Shown: positions 47,307 through 56,431 of the stretch, piece after piece
Position numbering within the stretch: the stretch's first letter is position 1
Layout: each line of letters opens with the position of its first letter
Notes under the pieces: model-generated
What the model was told of the DNA's origin: nothing
What the model saw: the letters and a program-made list of their open reading frames with translations, nothing else
The model's database searches: none
NCBI RefSeq assembly: GCF_051117495.1
Contig: NZ_JBNPEF010000028.1
Coordinates: forward strand, 124,001 to 188,000
Origin: Marivirga sp051117495
GTDB lineage: Bacteria; Bacteroidota; Bacteroidia; Cytophagales; Cyclobacteriaceae
Length of the DNA stretch: 64,000 bases
Reading direction: 5' to 3'
Translations under genes and position numbers: made by a program

Positions 47307-47948
47307 ATGTCTGATTTTTTAAACTCACTAGATCCTCGGATTAACAGATTAAATATACCTGCTGAATTTGGCACTACTTTTCCTTCAAAGGAAAACAAAG
47401 ATCAATTTGTGACTTTTGAAGTATTTGTTCAGCCTAAGGGAAACAAGCCTTATCAGCATGAGGGAATTGTGCATGCTCCCACTATTGATATGGCATTTTT
47501 ATTTGCCAAAGAGCAATTTAGCAGAAGAGGCATGAGTTGTTCTGGAGTTTGGGTAGTCAATACAAATAATGTAAAGGTATCCCCTATCACCGAAAATAAT
47601 GAAGACATCTATGATTTCATTCATGAGGAAATTATGGAAGGTGCTAATAAAGGAAGCTCTGAGCATTATGAAATTTTCCACTTGAAAAAAAGAGGAAAGC
47701 AACACGCCCACGTTGGCAATTTGGAAGCTTCTTGCTTTGAAGAAGCACTTTTAAGAGCTAAGAATCAATATCAAGAAGAAAAATCTGTATTGAATATTTG
47801 GGTGGCCAAATCTGAAGATTTTATGAAAATTGAAGGAGAAGAGTTTACCGATATTTGGGAAACGCTTCCTGAAAAGAAATATAGAGATGCTATGGATTAC
47901 AAGGCAACGGAGAAAATCAAAAAATTTAAAGCAGAACAAAACGCATAA
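47307..47948 (+). CDS. paaB: Epoxidase subunit PaaB with two tandem PaaB domains
   Basis: PaaB is a structural subunit of the phenylacetyl-CoA epoxidase, normally about 95 residues. This one has 213 residues and contains two PaaB-like domains. Domain 1 (about 35-92) reads TFEVFVQPKGNKPYQHEGIV, then AFLFAKEQFSRRG and GVWVVNTNNVKV. Domain 2 (about 118-175) reads HYEIFHLKKRGKQHAHVGNL, then ALLRAKNQYQEEK and NIWVAKSEDFMK. Domain 2 is closer to canonical PaaB, with the KRGxxHxHVG motif; domain 1 has lost it. The N-terminal 30 residues (PRINRLNIPAEFG) and the C-terminal 35 are extra. It starts 11 bases after the coiled-coil gene and ends three bases before paaC, so it is part of the operon. Confidence 0.9.
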   Translation: MSDFLNSLDPRINRLNIPAEFGTTFPSKENKDQFVTFEVFVQPKGNKPYQHEGIVHAPTIDMAFLFAKEQFSRRGMSCSGVWVVNTNNVKVSPITENNEDIYDFIHEEIMEGANKGSSEHYEIFHLKKRGKQHAHVGNLEASCFEEALLRAKNQYQEEKSVLNIWVAKSEDFMKIEGEEFTDIWETLPEKKYRDAMDYKATEKIKKFKAEQNA

Positions 47949-47951
47949 GCC

Positions 47952-48707
47952 ATGACGGAAGAAGCATTAAAAGATTTATTATATAAAATAGCAGATGATT
48001 TGTTGATATTGGGTCATAGAAATTCAGAATGGACTGGAGTTGGTCCATTACTAGAGGAAGATATTGCGTTTTCTTCTATGGCACAAGATAAAGTTGGTCA
48101 AAGCTTAGCTTTCTATAATCTTTTGCATCAATTAGGGGAACAAGATCCTGATACGGTGGCTTTCACTAGAAATGCAGATCAGTTTCATAATAGTCAATTT
48201 GTGGAGTTGCCAATTGGTGAATATGATTTTAGTTTGATCCGCCATTTCTTATTTGACCATGCTGATTATATCAGATTTAGTTTGTTGACAGATTGTCCAA
48301 TAGAAGAAGTAGCACAAGTGGCCAGAAAATTGAAGGGTGAAATCAAGTATCATGTGATGCACGCCAACACTTGGATTAGACAATTGGCAACAGCTAATGA
48401 AGAAGCACACGAAAGATTACAAAACAGCCTAAATGAAGCCTTACCTTATGCCTTAGGCATGTTTGAGCCGTCAAAATTTGAAAGTGATATCATTGAAGCT
48501 GGCGTTTATCCAGGTGAAAAGGCGATTGAGAATCAATGGAAAGAAAATATTGCTATTGTATTAGAAGAAGCAGGTTTAAAATTACCGGATTGGAATACGG
48601 TTAAGCCAGTTTACGGAGGAAGATATGGTAATCATACAGAACACCTTCAACCTCTTGTGGAAGAAATGAGTGAGGTATTTAGGGTTGACCCTACTGCTGA
48701 TTGGTAA
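47952..48707 (+). CDS. paaC: Phenylacetyl-CoA epoxidase subunit PaaC
   Basis: PaaC is the ferritin-like structural partner of PaaA in the epoxidase heterotetramer. The 251-residue protein keeps the family pattern: LYKIADDLLILGHRNSEWTG, LEEDIAFSSMAQDKVGQSLA, DHADYIRFSL, the segment LKGEIKYHVMHANTWIRQL and the C-terminal YGGRYGNHTEHLQPLVEEM with a VDPTADW end. It lacks a full set of iron ligands, as is usual for PaaC, and is not expected to be catalytic. It starts three bases after paaB and is followed by a spacer with two strong hairpins before paaD. Confidence 0.95.
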   Translation: MTEEALKDLLYKIADDLLILGHRNSEWTGVGPLLEEDIAFSSMAQDKVGQSLAFYNLLHQLGEQDPDTVAFTRNADQFHNSQFVELPIGEYDFSLIRHFLFDHADYIRFSLLTDCPIEEVAQVARKLKGEIKYHVMHANTWIRQLATANEEAHERLQNSLNEALPYALGMFEPSKFESDIIEAGVYPGEKAIENQWKENIAIVLEEAGLKLPDWNTVKPVYGGRYGNHTEHLQPLVEEMSEVFRVDPTADW

Positions 48708-48748
48708 TTAATTATGTTTTAATATTTACCATCTCTTGAAGTCGGATT

Positions 48749-48804
48749 CCGGTCGGTGTGCCACCGACCGGGGCATGTACCATGGTTGGTGGCACACCAA
48801 CCAT
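48749..48804 (+). repeat. Two adjacent hairpins between paaC and paaD
   Basis: The first hairpin is CCGGTCGGTG-TGC-CACCGACCGG (48749-48771) and the second ATGGTTGGTG-GCA-CACCAACCAT (48782-48804). Both have perfect ten-base arms and three-base loops, and the loops are each other's reverse complement. The pair has the look of a REP/BIME-type element. No T run follows, so it is not an ordinary terminator. Confidence 0.75.
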
Positions 48805-48831
48805 TTCAAATTGAAATAAAACATCAAAAAA

Positions 48832-49317
48832 ATGATATTAACTGAGGATAAAATATTAGAGTTGTTGAAAGAGGTGAAAGACCCTGAAATCCCTGTTATT
48901 TCATTAGTGGATTTAGGGGTAATTACAGGAATTGAAATAGAAAATGATCATGTTACGGTTAATATGACCCCTACTTTTATTGGTTGTCCAGCAATGGACT
49001 ATATGAAGCAAGATGTAATAGATGTGCTCAATAAAAACGGCATTGAAAATCATACGGTCAATTTAAATTTAAAAACAACATGGAGCTCTGATCTTATTTC
49101 AGATGAAGGAAAAAGAGCTTTAAAGAAATTTGGCTTGGCGCCCCCTCCTGTTCATAATAATGTAATTGAAGATTTAGATATTATTGAGCATGCCGAATGT
49201 CCAAATTGTGACAGCACCAATACCACATTAAAATCCCCCTTTGGGCCTACGCTTTGCAGGTCATTGCACCACTGCAATAATTGTGGTGAGGCCTTTGAGA
49301 GTTTTAAGCCTATTTAA
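48832..49317 (+). CDS. paaD: PaaD, MIP18-type maturation factor
   Basis: PaaD is a MIP18-family protein thought to help mature the iron-sulfur protein of the phenylacetate epoxidase system. The first part, EVKDPEIPVISLVDLGVITG and FIGCPAMDYM (Cys52), is the MIP18 domain; the C-terminal part is a zinc-ribbon-like segment with Cys123-x-x-Cys126, Cys142 and Cys148-x-x-Cys151 (AECPNCDS and HHCNNCGEAF). The 161-residue length is standard for PaaD. It lies at the end of the local paa group, 124 bases and two hairpins after paaC. The reductase gene paaE, usually next, is not in this window; the following gene is on the other strand. Confidence 0.94.
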   Translation: MILTEDKILELLKEVKDPEIPVISLVDLGVITGIEIENDHVTVNMTPTFIGCPAMDYMKQDVIDVLNKNGIENHTVNLNLKTTWSSDLISDEGKRALKKFGLAPPPVHNNVIEDLDIIEHAECPNCDSTNTTLKSPFGPTLCRSLHHCNNCGEAFESFKPI

Positions 49318-49346
49318 AATGCACTGTTTTTTACGAGGTTAAATAA

Positions 49347-51332
49347 TTATTCTTCTTCCAAAACAATCTCTTGATTGAATTTCTCAATTATAATATCAAA
49401 ATACTGCTTAATATCTGTGTACTCTTCTGGCTGGTATATGGATTTTTTGAATTCATAATTGCCCGTAATTGAGACTCTATTTTCAGTTTTCTTAATTGAC
49501 AAATTAATATCAATTAAATCATTGTTTAGAGAAAAGTTATCTGGAACACTACTTACTCTATAACCATTAGGGATTTCCAAATTTGTTTCATATTCAGTTT
49601 TGGTTCGAAATACAAAATCCACTGGATAGTTTCTTACTGATTGTGTTAATTTATTTTCTTGTATTGGTAGCTCTAATAATGGCCTAATAATTAAATTAGA
49701 CCCAATTTTAGTAATATTTTTCTCGCCTTTCAAAATCAAAATGTAGGGTTTATTGAGGTCATTATAAAACAAAGTTTTAGATTCATCAATATTGTCTAGT
49801 TTTTCCTTAAAATAAGTTTGAATGTCTTCATCTTCATCTTCAAACTTTTCCCTTAATGCATAAGCTTCGTATTCATTTGCTTGCAAAGTAACGGAATAGT
49901 CCAATGACACATCATCAGGATTTGGAATTAAATTAATAATACTTTTATTTATTGAAGGAATTTCAAAATCCAATGAAATCCACATTTCTTTCTCTATATC
50001 TTTAACAATTAGGGCTTTATCATTTAGACATCTTGACGGTATTCTGTTATAGGGCAAGAAATCACTGGTGGCATCTGCAAGAAAGGATGATTCTTCACCC
50101 ACTAATCCAACCACATAATTTGTATAAAAATCAAAAGGATACTCTCCACGAATCGCACCATGTTCACGAGTACTTAGAATAACAGGTTCGCAATCGATCT
50201 TAGCACTATGTAACATTCCAATCAAAAAAAGATTAAGATCGGCAGAATTACCTAGTCTAGATTTCAGCAACTCTTTTACGGTTTGAGAAGCATATTTTGA
50301 ATTTCTACCATTCCACTCAAAATTATCCTTAATATAATTTATTATAACTTTGCTTTGAGCCTCTTTTGACAGACCTTCAATTTCTAAATCCTTCACAATA
50401 CCTTTAGCTTTTCTAGAGGATTTTTTAATATACTTTCCAAATTTCTTATTTTTAAGAAGTGATTTGTTTAAAGCAGACCAAGTTGAAATTATCTCTTTTT
50501 TACCGGTATTTGGATGATGAATTTTAGCCAATTGAAAATACATTTTTACAATATGATTATTGACGGAACTAATATATGATTCATCTTTAAAAGCAGGTAT
50601 ATCCTTAAGAACGAATTTGTAGGTTACATCTTGAAAATCAAATCCACTTCTAACATTTTGACCGTAACTTTTATTTACCTTTCCCCATGAACGGGATGTT
50701 TTTGAATTGAACTTTTCAAATTCATCAAATTCACTCGCTCCTTGTAGATAAAAAACATATTCATAAAATGGAATCATGCTCACCATATATCTACTATAAA
50801 TAGTTGGTATTTCACTTTGAAAGTCCCAATTAGGCATACTAGATTTAAACGGGGTTTCAATCTCATATCTAAATTCTACAATGGAGCCATTTTGTACATT
50901 TGGAAACACAAATTTTTTAATACTCCAATTATCATTAATCTTTTCTTCAAATATTGACCCTGGCAAGACATAACTCTTTTTTAACTTCCCATTTTCCATA
51001 TTTAAGGTTTGTGCCTCAATAAAAACGATCTGCTCCCTTTCCCCTTTATCACTCCTATAGATCGGTACACTTATCTCAGGTGTACCAAACTTATTTTTAT
51101 CAAATATTTTTATCCTTTTATGGCGTCTATAAATTATATCATAACCATAATCAGATTCAAAAAACTCAGAATCCCCAACATCAAATAAAACTACAGCTGG
51201 GGCAGAAGGGTCTTCCTGATAGAATTGCATTTCTATTTCTGACGAACTGACATTACCAAATGATTTAGGGTTTTGTTGAGAGTATATATGAAAACTGAAA
51301 AGACAAATGACTGGAAAGAATATATATTTCAT
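49347..51332 (-). CDS. DUF3857/transglutaminase-like exported protein, type B (second pair)
   Basis: This 661-residue protein is a paralogue of the one at 36458, with signal peptide (1-18), DUF3857 domain, degenerate transglutaminase core and beta-rich C-terminus. The catalytic Cys position is Ser363 in LGNSADLNLFLIG and the His position is Tyr406 in FYTNYVVGLVG; the aspartate region is SSFLADATSDFLPY. It should be inactive as a transglutaminase. Here it is the second gene of its operon: its start overlaps the stop of the type A gene by four bases (ATGA at 51329), whereas in the first pair type B comes first. It converges with paaD at 29 bases. Expected to act in the periplasm or at the surface. 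Confidence 0.87.
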   Translation of the reverse strand: MKYIFFPVICLFSFHIYSQQNPKSFGNVSSSEIEMQFYQEDPSAPAVVLFDVGDSEFFESDYGYDIIYRRHKRIKIFDKNKFGTPEISVPIYRSDKGEREQIVFIEAQTLNMENGKLKKSYVLPGSIFEEKINDNWSIKKFVFPNVQNGSIVEFRYEIETPFKSSMPNWDFQSEIPTIYSRYMVSMIPFYEYVFYLQGASEFDEFEKFNSKTSRSWGKVNKSYGQNVRSGFDFQDVTYKFVLKDIPAFKDESYISSVNNHIVKMYFQLAKIHHPNTGKKEIISTWSALNKSLLKNKKFGKYIKKSSRKAKGIVKDLEIEGLSKEAQSKVIINYIKDNFEWNGRNSKYASQTVKELLKSRLGNSADLNLFLIGMLHSAKIDCEPVILSTREHGAIRGEYPFDFYTNYVVGLVGEESSFLADATSDFLPYNRIPSRCLNDKALIVKDIEKEMWISLDFEIPSINKSIINLIPNPDDVSLDYSVTLQANEYEAYALREKFEDEDEDIQTYFKEKLDNIDESKTLFYNDLNKPYILILKGEKNITKIGSNLIIRPLLELPIQENKLTQSVRNYPVDFVFRTKTEYETNLEIPNGYRVSSVPDNFSLNNDLIDINLSIKKTENRVSITGNYEFKKSIYQPEEYTDIKQYFDIIIEKFNQEIVLEEE

Positions 51333-53173
51333 TTTATTATAATAGCTGATTTACTTTGATATTGAATGATCTCTTCAATAAAGTTAAAAACTGTGGCATA
51401 ATCCTCAAGTAAATAATTCTCGGAATGTAATTGAAAGACTTCTTTTGTTTCAATTATATTTCCTGTCATTGAATAGCTTACTTGATAATTTCCGATTTTA
51501 CTTTTAAGCTCAAAATCAGATGGTAAAGTTACTTTTTGATTATCATTTACATTAATTTCATAACTTTTTTCAACTGATTTATTTATTGGATAATTAATTC
51601 TTAATGGAAGGGTTCTATCTTCCGTATCCTCTAATTTAGGCATTGAGATTTCTAAAGGTTGGATAACTTTTAATTTCCCATATTCTGATATTGGTGAGTC
51701 AATATTTCCAGTAGCAGTTATCTTTAAAAAATGATCTCCTCTATCTTCAAATTCAACATTATAATTATCCATTAAAAATCCTTTGGGGGATATTTTTTTC
51801 AATAGTAATTCTTCAAAAGATCTTTGATCCCCATCCTTTAATTCGTATAGATAATACTCAAAACTCTCCCCTCTTAGCATTTCCTTTTCTAAATTCATAC
51901 TCCATTCACCATTATCCTTTAAGCTATAACTATAATTATCTAATTCATAGGTATTAGACACCATTAAGCTAGGAGTTTTAACTAATTGACTATTCCCTCC
52001 CGCTTTTACAAGTAATCCATATCTATTTTGAGTAAATGTCCCTAAATAATTGTAAGGTAAAAAATTAGCTGTGTTTTCAAGCCATACCGTATCTTTCTCA
52101 AGCGGAACAGCTAAAATAACATGGTCAAATTGTTGACTAGGAATTGATTTATTTATTTTCTCAATATTATCTCCAGAATTTATCAAGGTATAATATGAAT
52201 CAATACCAACATAATTTAGCATTGCTTTCATGTATGTAGTTAGCGCCTTACAATCTCCATATCTGTTTTTACATACATATGAAGCAGGATAGCTTTTCAG
52301 ACCTCCAATATCAATAGCAACATTAATATAGGTGTTCTTATCCTGTAAATATTCATAAAGCTTTTTTAATACTAATTCAGTTTTATCAATTCCCCTGATC
52401 AAATCATCTATAATCAATTTTTCTGAGTCTGGTAGCTGGTCTGTTCCTTTGTTCAATCTGTGTTGCCAATCGCCAAAATCTGACCAACTATTTGTTTTCC
52501 CTTTAATACCATATTGAAAATTATGTGGTACAATCATTATTCGAGCTATCAACTCACCTATTGGAGGGGAAAATATCTGTGATTTTTGCAATTCCTCATA
52601 ACCTAATTCCCATTCTAAAAATTCATACTCACCTCTAAAATAATTATTTGGAGTAACATTTGACTTATTTTCCAAATTATAAAATGTTCCCTTTGGTAAT
52701 TCTACAACTAGGCTACTTTTTAAAGTTGGTATATCTGTAAAATAAATTGGAGTCCAATTTGCAATAAATAAAAATTCACTTACTACGGAACTATATTTAT
52801 ATGAAATTTTATAAGGATATATATTCCAATACAAATCAAATTCAGTGATTAAATTATCTTGATAAAATGTACCAATTCCCCTATAACTTCGTGTTTTGAT
52901 TTCTTTATTCTTAAGTTTTCTGACCATATCTCCATTTTTATCAAGAATATTAGCTTCAATTATTTCAAATTGTTGTGATTTTGAATGCGGAATTTCAACG
53001 TGAGCAAGATCACTGTAGCTTTTATCATTAATTTGGATCAGAAAACTTTTCTCAGTTATCTTTCTACCATCTTCTATCCTTATATGGGTATCATAGCTTA
53101 TTAATTGAGAATAGCTGTTTTGGGAAATAAAAATACTAGTAAGGAAATAAAAATAAACTAATAAACGGGGCAT
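51329..53173 (-). CDS. DUF3857/transglutaminase-like exported protein, type A (second pair)
   Basis: This 614-residue exported protein is the paralogue of the one at 34584. After the signal peptide (about 1-22) come a DUF3857 domain and a transglutaminase-like core that keeps Cys308 in RYGDCKALTTY and His351 in QQFDHVILAV; the third position is Glu in TVWLENTANFLPY. It is the probable active partner of the operon. It is the first gene here, coupled to type B by an ATGA overlap, in an order opposite to that of the first pair. Transglutaminase-like folds of this kind can be peptidases, amidases or cross-linking enzymes; the sequence does not decide. Confidence 0.87.
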   Translation of the reverse strand: MPRLLVYFYFLTSIFISQNSYSQLISYDTHIRIEDGRKITEKSFLIQINDKSYSDLAHVEIPHSKSQQFEIIEANILDKNGDMVRKLKNKEIKTRSYRGIGTFYQDNLITEFDLYWNIYPYKISYKYSSVVSEFLFIANWTPIYFTDIPTLKSSLVVELPKGTFYNLENKSNVTPNNYFRGEYEFLEWELGYEELQKSQIFSPPIGELIARIMIVPHNFQYGIKGKTNSWSDFGDWQHRLNKGTDQLPDSEKLIIDDLIRGIDKTELVLKKLYEYLQDKNTYINVAIDIGGLKSYPASYVCKNRYGDCKALTTYMKAMLNYVGIDSYYTLINSGDNIEKINKSIPSQQFDHVILAVPLEKDTVWLENTANFLPYNYLGTFTQNRYGLLVKAGGNSQLVKTPSLMVSNTYELDNYSYSLKDNGEWSMNLEKEMLRGESFEYYLYELKDGDQRSFEELLLKKISPKGFLMDNYNVEFEDRGDHFLKITATGNIDSPISEYGKLKVIQPLEISMPKLEDTEDRTLPLRINYPINKSVEKSYEINVNDNQKVTLPSDFELKSKIGNYQVSYSMTGNIIETKEVFQLHSENYLLEDYATVFNFIEEIIQYQSKSAIIIK

Positions 53174-53297
53174 TTACTTTGAAATAATAGTTGATTAAAC
53201 AGCTAGAAAATTAATGATTTTTTTTTTAAAGACTTACTTAATTCATTAAAATTTTATATGTATTAATAGTGAATATTATAAACCATCACTTAAAAAA

Positions 53298-53340
53298 ACA
53301 AGAAGCCCGCCTTATAAAGTAATTTTAAGGCAGGCTTTAC
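53298..53340 (-). terminator. Terminator after the MFS gene
   Basis: AAGCCCGCCTTA (53303-53314) and TAAGGCAGGCTT (53326-53337) pair with one mismatch. On the minus strand a T-rich run follows. It lies about 60 bases after the stop at 53396. Confidence 0.75.
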
Positions 53341-53395
53341 ACAAAATATTTTTACAATATTTACTTTCTGATAAAAATTATAAAGTAATCCTTAT

Positions 53396-54487
53396 TTATA
53401 TCAACATCACGTCAATCAAACTATTTGGAATCTCAAATCCACAGAAAAACACTCCTACTCCTAATACTTTTTCTTTTACACTTGTATTTTGAAGTGCCAA
53501 AGGCAAAGCCGTGACATTCACCATGGCATAAAAAACAGCAAATACTACCAATGATACAATAATGAGCATATTATTGGGGATAGTGAATATCCCAACGGTA
53601 CTAACTCCAGCAAATAATAAGCCTATCAACAGCAATCTTACGATATTTCCCTTGTTTACCTTCCTGCTGATTACAATTGAAAAAATTGCGGTTAAAACTA
53701 ATACCAATGAGGAAACCCACTGACCGCTCATGCCCATAATAGATTTTAATTTGTCTAGGTAATCAGGAAAAACTTCAATAATAATTCCAGAGAATAAGCC
53801 CATCCCGACTCCCAAAAGAATTACCTTTCCCATTTTTGTTTTAGGGTTGAAATCATCTGGACGGGTTTCTTTGCCATCATCTGTCATTGCCATCGAGTTC
53901 TTACGCAATAAATAACCTGAAATAGATACGATTATACCTCCAACTGCAAATGTTGCAGCTCCTCCCAAGAAATCAATAATATCAACAATTACCGGCTCCA
54001 AAGAATAAAGTAAATCTGAGGTAATGGTTAAAGCGGCCACTGTAATAGGGAGTTTTGTACTCGGACTAAACATTTCAATTGTAGAAATAGCTGGGCTCGT
54101 AAATAAACTCATGGCAAACAACCAAAGTATCACCAAAACCGGAAGTGCATAAAGTACAAATGACCTTGGCGGATTTACAATTAAAGTAAAAGCCACGGTC
54201 ATAAAAATCATGGCAGCAAAAGAAACACCCAAAGTAATGATTCTTAACCTGTTTCCTAATCTGTTTCGGTATTTATCACCTAAATACCCAGCTAATGGAG
54301 GGGTTAAAATTAATATGATGGCTTGTCCCCATATCAAAATAGGTTCAAACTCCCTCATATCAAATGTATCAAGGAGGGCTGGCTGATAACGATGATAGGC
54401 TATCCATCCTATAATTACGGAAGCATATAACGCTAATAAACTGATCATTTGCTTCCATTGAATTGCTGATGTTTTTTGATTATCCAT
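53396..54487 (-). CDS. MFS-type membrane transporter, short
   Basis: This 363-residue membrane protein has about ten or eleven hydrophobic helices and an MFS-like motif A in the first cytoplasmic loop, GYLGDKYRNRLGNRLR. A repeat of the fold starts near residue 215 after a polar linker, MTDDGKETRPDDFNPKTKMG. It is shorter than most MFS proteins (400 or more residues), ending abruptly after GVGVFFCGFEIPNSLIDVML, so it may lack the last helix. The loop sequence has some likeness to sugar transporters of the SLC45/GPH type, but the substrate cannot be read. It is flanked by a type A DUF3857 gene and an M1 peptidase on the same strand, with its own terminator. Confidence 0.8.
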   Translation of the reverse strand: MDNQKTSAIQWKQMISLLALYASVIIGWIAYHRYQPALLDTFDMREFEPILIWGQAIILILTPPLAGYLGDKYRNRLGNRLRIITLGVSFAAMIFMTVAFTLIVNPPRSFVLYALPVLVILWLFAMSLFTSPAISTIEMFSPSTKLPITVAALTITSDLLYSLEPVIVDIIDFLGGAATFAVGGIIVSISGYLLRKNSMAMTDDGKETRPDDFNPKTKMGKVILLGVGMGLFSGIIIEVFPDYLDKLKSIMGMSGQWVSSLVLVLTAIFSIVISRKVNKGNIVRLLLIGLLFAGVSTVGIFTIPNNMLIIVSLVVFAVFYAMVNVTALPLALQNTSVKEKVLGVGVFFCGFEIPNSLIDVMLI

Positions 54488-54568
54488 AATAAAAAAGTCT
54501 TTACAGTTTTTCCAAGTTACGAAAGCAATACACTTTCTGGATTTACCGTAAAGACTTTTTTGTAAAAA

Positions 54569-56431
54569 TTATTTATCGAAAGTTGACTTTAAATGTTTTG
54601 CTGCATCAAAAACATTATTTTCTCTATCAACATCCGCCATACCTTCTTTTTCATCTATTACCATGCTCTTTATGTTAGAGGCTGATTGGTTCAATTCAAA
54701 AGTATAAGTTGGATATACCCAAGGCCAATCAGCCATTACTGTAGCGTTAGCATCTGAACTAAAAGATTTTTCGCCTCTCATAATTCTCAATGGAATATAA
54801 ATCAATTCACTATTTCCATCGTTATACGTAACAGTCACTTCTAAAGGCATAGGCATTTCACCATATTTCTCTAAAGTAACGAAGGTTTTACCATCTTTTT
54901 CCATTACGGATTTAATACCATAATCGATTTGCTTGGTGGAGTAAACCCAGTATTCTTTGAACCAGTCCAATTCCAAACCAGAGGCTTTTTCCATTACCCT
55001 GATGAAATCATTATCGTTTGGATGTTTGAATTTCCATTCATTGAAATAAGTTCTCATAGCGGGATAAAATACATCTTCTCCCATAATATACCTCAGTTGC
55101 CCTAAGAAGGTAGCACCTTTTGAATAAGCCGCTCTTCCGTAAGCGAAGTTAGTCACATAATGATCTGCATGGGTGCTCATTGGTTCTTCATAACCACTTT
55201 CAGCCAATGCATAGTAGCCTCTATAATTACCAGATTGAGGATTTTCTTGTCCTTGTTCCATTATTACGTTCATGGTCTCAGCTGAGCCGAATGAAGTAAA
55301 TCCTTCATCCATCCATTCGTATAATGACTCGTTTGAAGCCAATACTCCTTGGTACCAGCTGTGGAACATTTCATGAACCGTCACACCAACCAAGCTACCT
55401 AAACTTCTTTCTCCAGTAATTAAAGTGGACATTGGATATTCCATTCCACCATCTCCACCTTGAATCACAGAATATTGTTTATAAGGATATTTTCCAAATG
55501 TTTTATTCATGTATTCGAATGCTTTAACAGTGTACTCAGGTAACTTTTCCCAGTTTTCTGCTGTCTTTTCATTCTTCTGATATAAAAAGTGCAATTCCGG
55601 CCCATCAGGAACTTGAGCCTTTACATGGGTATAATCAGGATCGGCCGCCCACATGAAATCAATTACTTGTGGAGCTATGAAATGCCAAGTAAGCTTTCCA
55701 TTTTTGCCTTTACCGGGCTTTACACCTTCCGCTTGATAACCGTGACCTACTTCGTTTGGATTTTGAACATATCCAGTTCCTCCTAGTACAAAATCTTTAT
55801 CAATGGTGATTTTTACATCAAAATCTCCCCAAACACCATGAAACTCTCTGCCTATATAGGGATTGGCATGCCAACCCTGATAATCATATTCTGACATTTT
55901 AGGATACCATTGGGCCATGGAATAGCTAATTCCCTCAGCATTGTTTCTTCCAGACCTTCTGATTTGCTCTGGAACTTGTGCCTCAAATTCCATTTCGAAA
56001 GTTACGGTTTCACCAGATTTTATGGGCTTATTCAAATCTACTTCCAATATAGTCCCTACTACCTCATAATCTACCTTTTTGCCATTTTGCTTAAGGCTTA
56101 AAATTTTCTGATAACCAATTTGGTCTTCGCTTAATTTACTGATTCTGTCGCCTACCCGTCTGTCAGGATCTTTGATAGTTCTGGAACGAACATCCATCAT
56201 ACTATTGGGTTGAAAAGCATTAAAATAAAGGTGATAAAAAACCTTATTGAGCTCATCAGGTGAATTATTCGTGTAAACTGCTTTTTGTTTTCCTTCGAAT
56301 CGATGTGTTTCCACATCCATATCGATTTCCATTTCATATTTGATGGCCTGTTGCCAACGTTCCTTTGTTTGTCCTAAAACAACCACGCTCAACATACTAG
56401 CCATTAAAAATCCTAATAATTTTATTTTCAT
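54569..56431 (-). CDS. Exported M1-family metallopeptidase (copy 2)
   Basis: The 620-residue protein has a signal peptide (1-20, MKIKLLGFLMASMLSVVVLG) and the M1 fold with His353-Glu354-x-x-His357 in VTVHEMFHSWYQGVLAS and Glu376 in WMDEGFTSF. The substrate-anchoring motif is DGGMEYPMSTL in place of GAMEN. It ends without a helical C-terminal domain. The protein is a paralogue of the one at 42381, with similar N-terminal layout (NNSPDELNKVFYHLYFNAF against NNSPEKLEFVWLHLEQNRF). It is a likely periplasmic aminopeptidase. The gene has an 81-base gap to the MFS gene downstream. Confidence 0.93.
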   Translation of the reverse strand: MKIKLLGFLMASMLSVVVLGQTKERWQQAIKYEMEIDMDVETHRFEGKQKAVYTNNSPDELNKVFYHLYFNAFQPNSMMDVRSRTIKDPDRRVGDRISKLSEDQIGYQKILSLKQNGKKVDYEVVGTILEVDLNKPIKSGETVTFEMEFEAQVPEQIRRSGRNNAEGISYSMAQWYPKMSEYDYQGWHANPYIGREFHGVWGDFDVKITIDKDFVLGGTGYVQNPNEVGHGYQAEGVKPGKGKNGKLTWHFIAPQVIDFMWAADPDYTHVKAQVPDGPELHFLYQKNEKTAENWEKLPEYTVKAFEYMNKTFGKYPYKQYSVIQGGDGGMEYPMSTLITGERSLGSLVGVTVHEMFHSWYQGVLASNESLYEWMDEGFTSFGSAETMNVIMEQGQENPQSGNYRGYYALAESGYEEPMSTHADHYVTNFAYGRAAYSKGATFLGQLRYIMGEDVFYPAMRTYFNEWKFKHPNDNDFIRVMEKASGLELDWFKEYWVYSTKQIDYGIKSVMEKDGKTFVTLEKYGEMPMPLEVTVTYNDGNSELIYIPLRIMRGEKSFSSDANATVMADWPWVYPTYTFELNQSASNIKSMVIDEKEGMADVDRENNVFDAAKHLKSTFDK

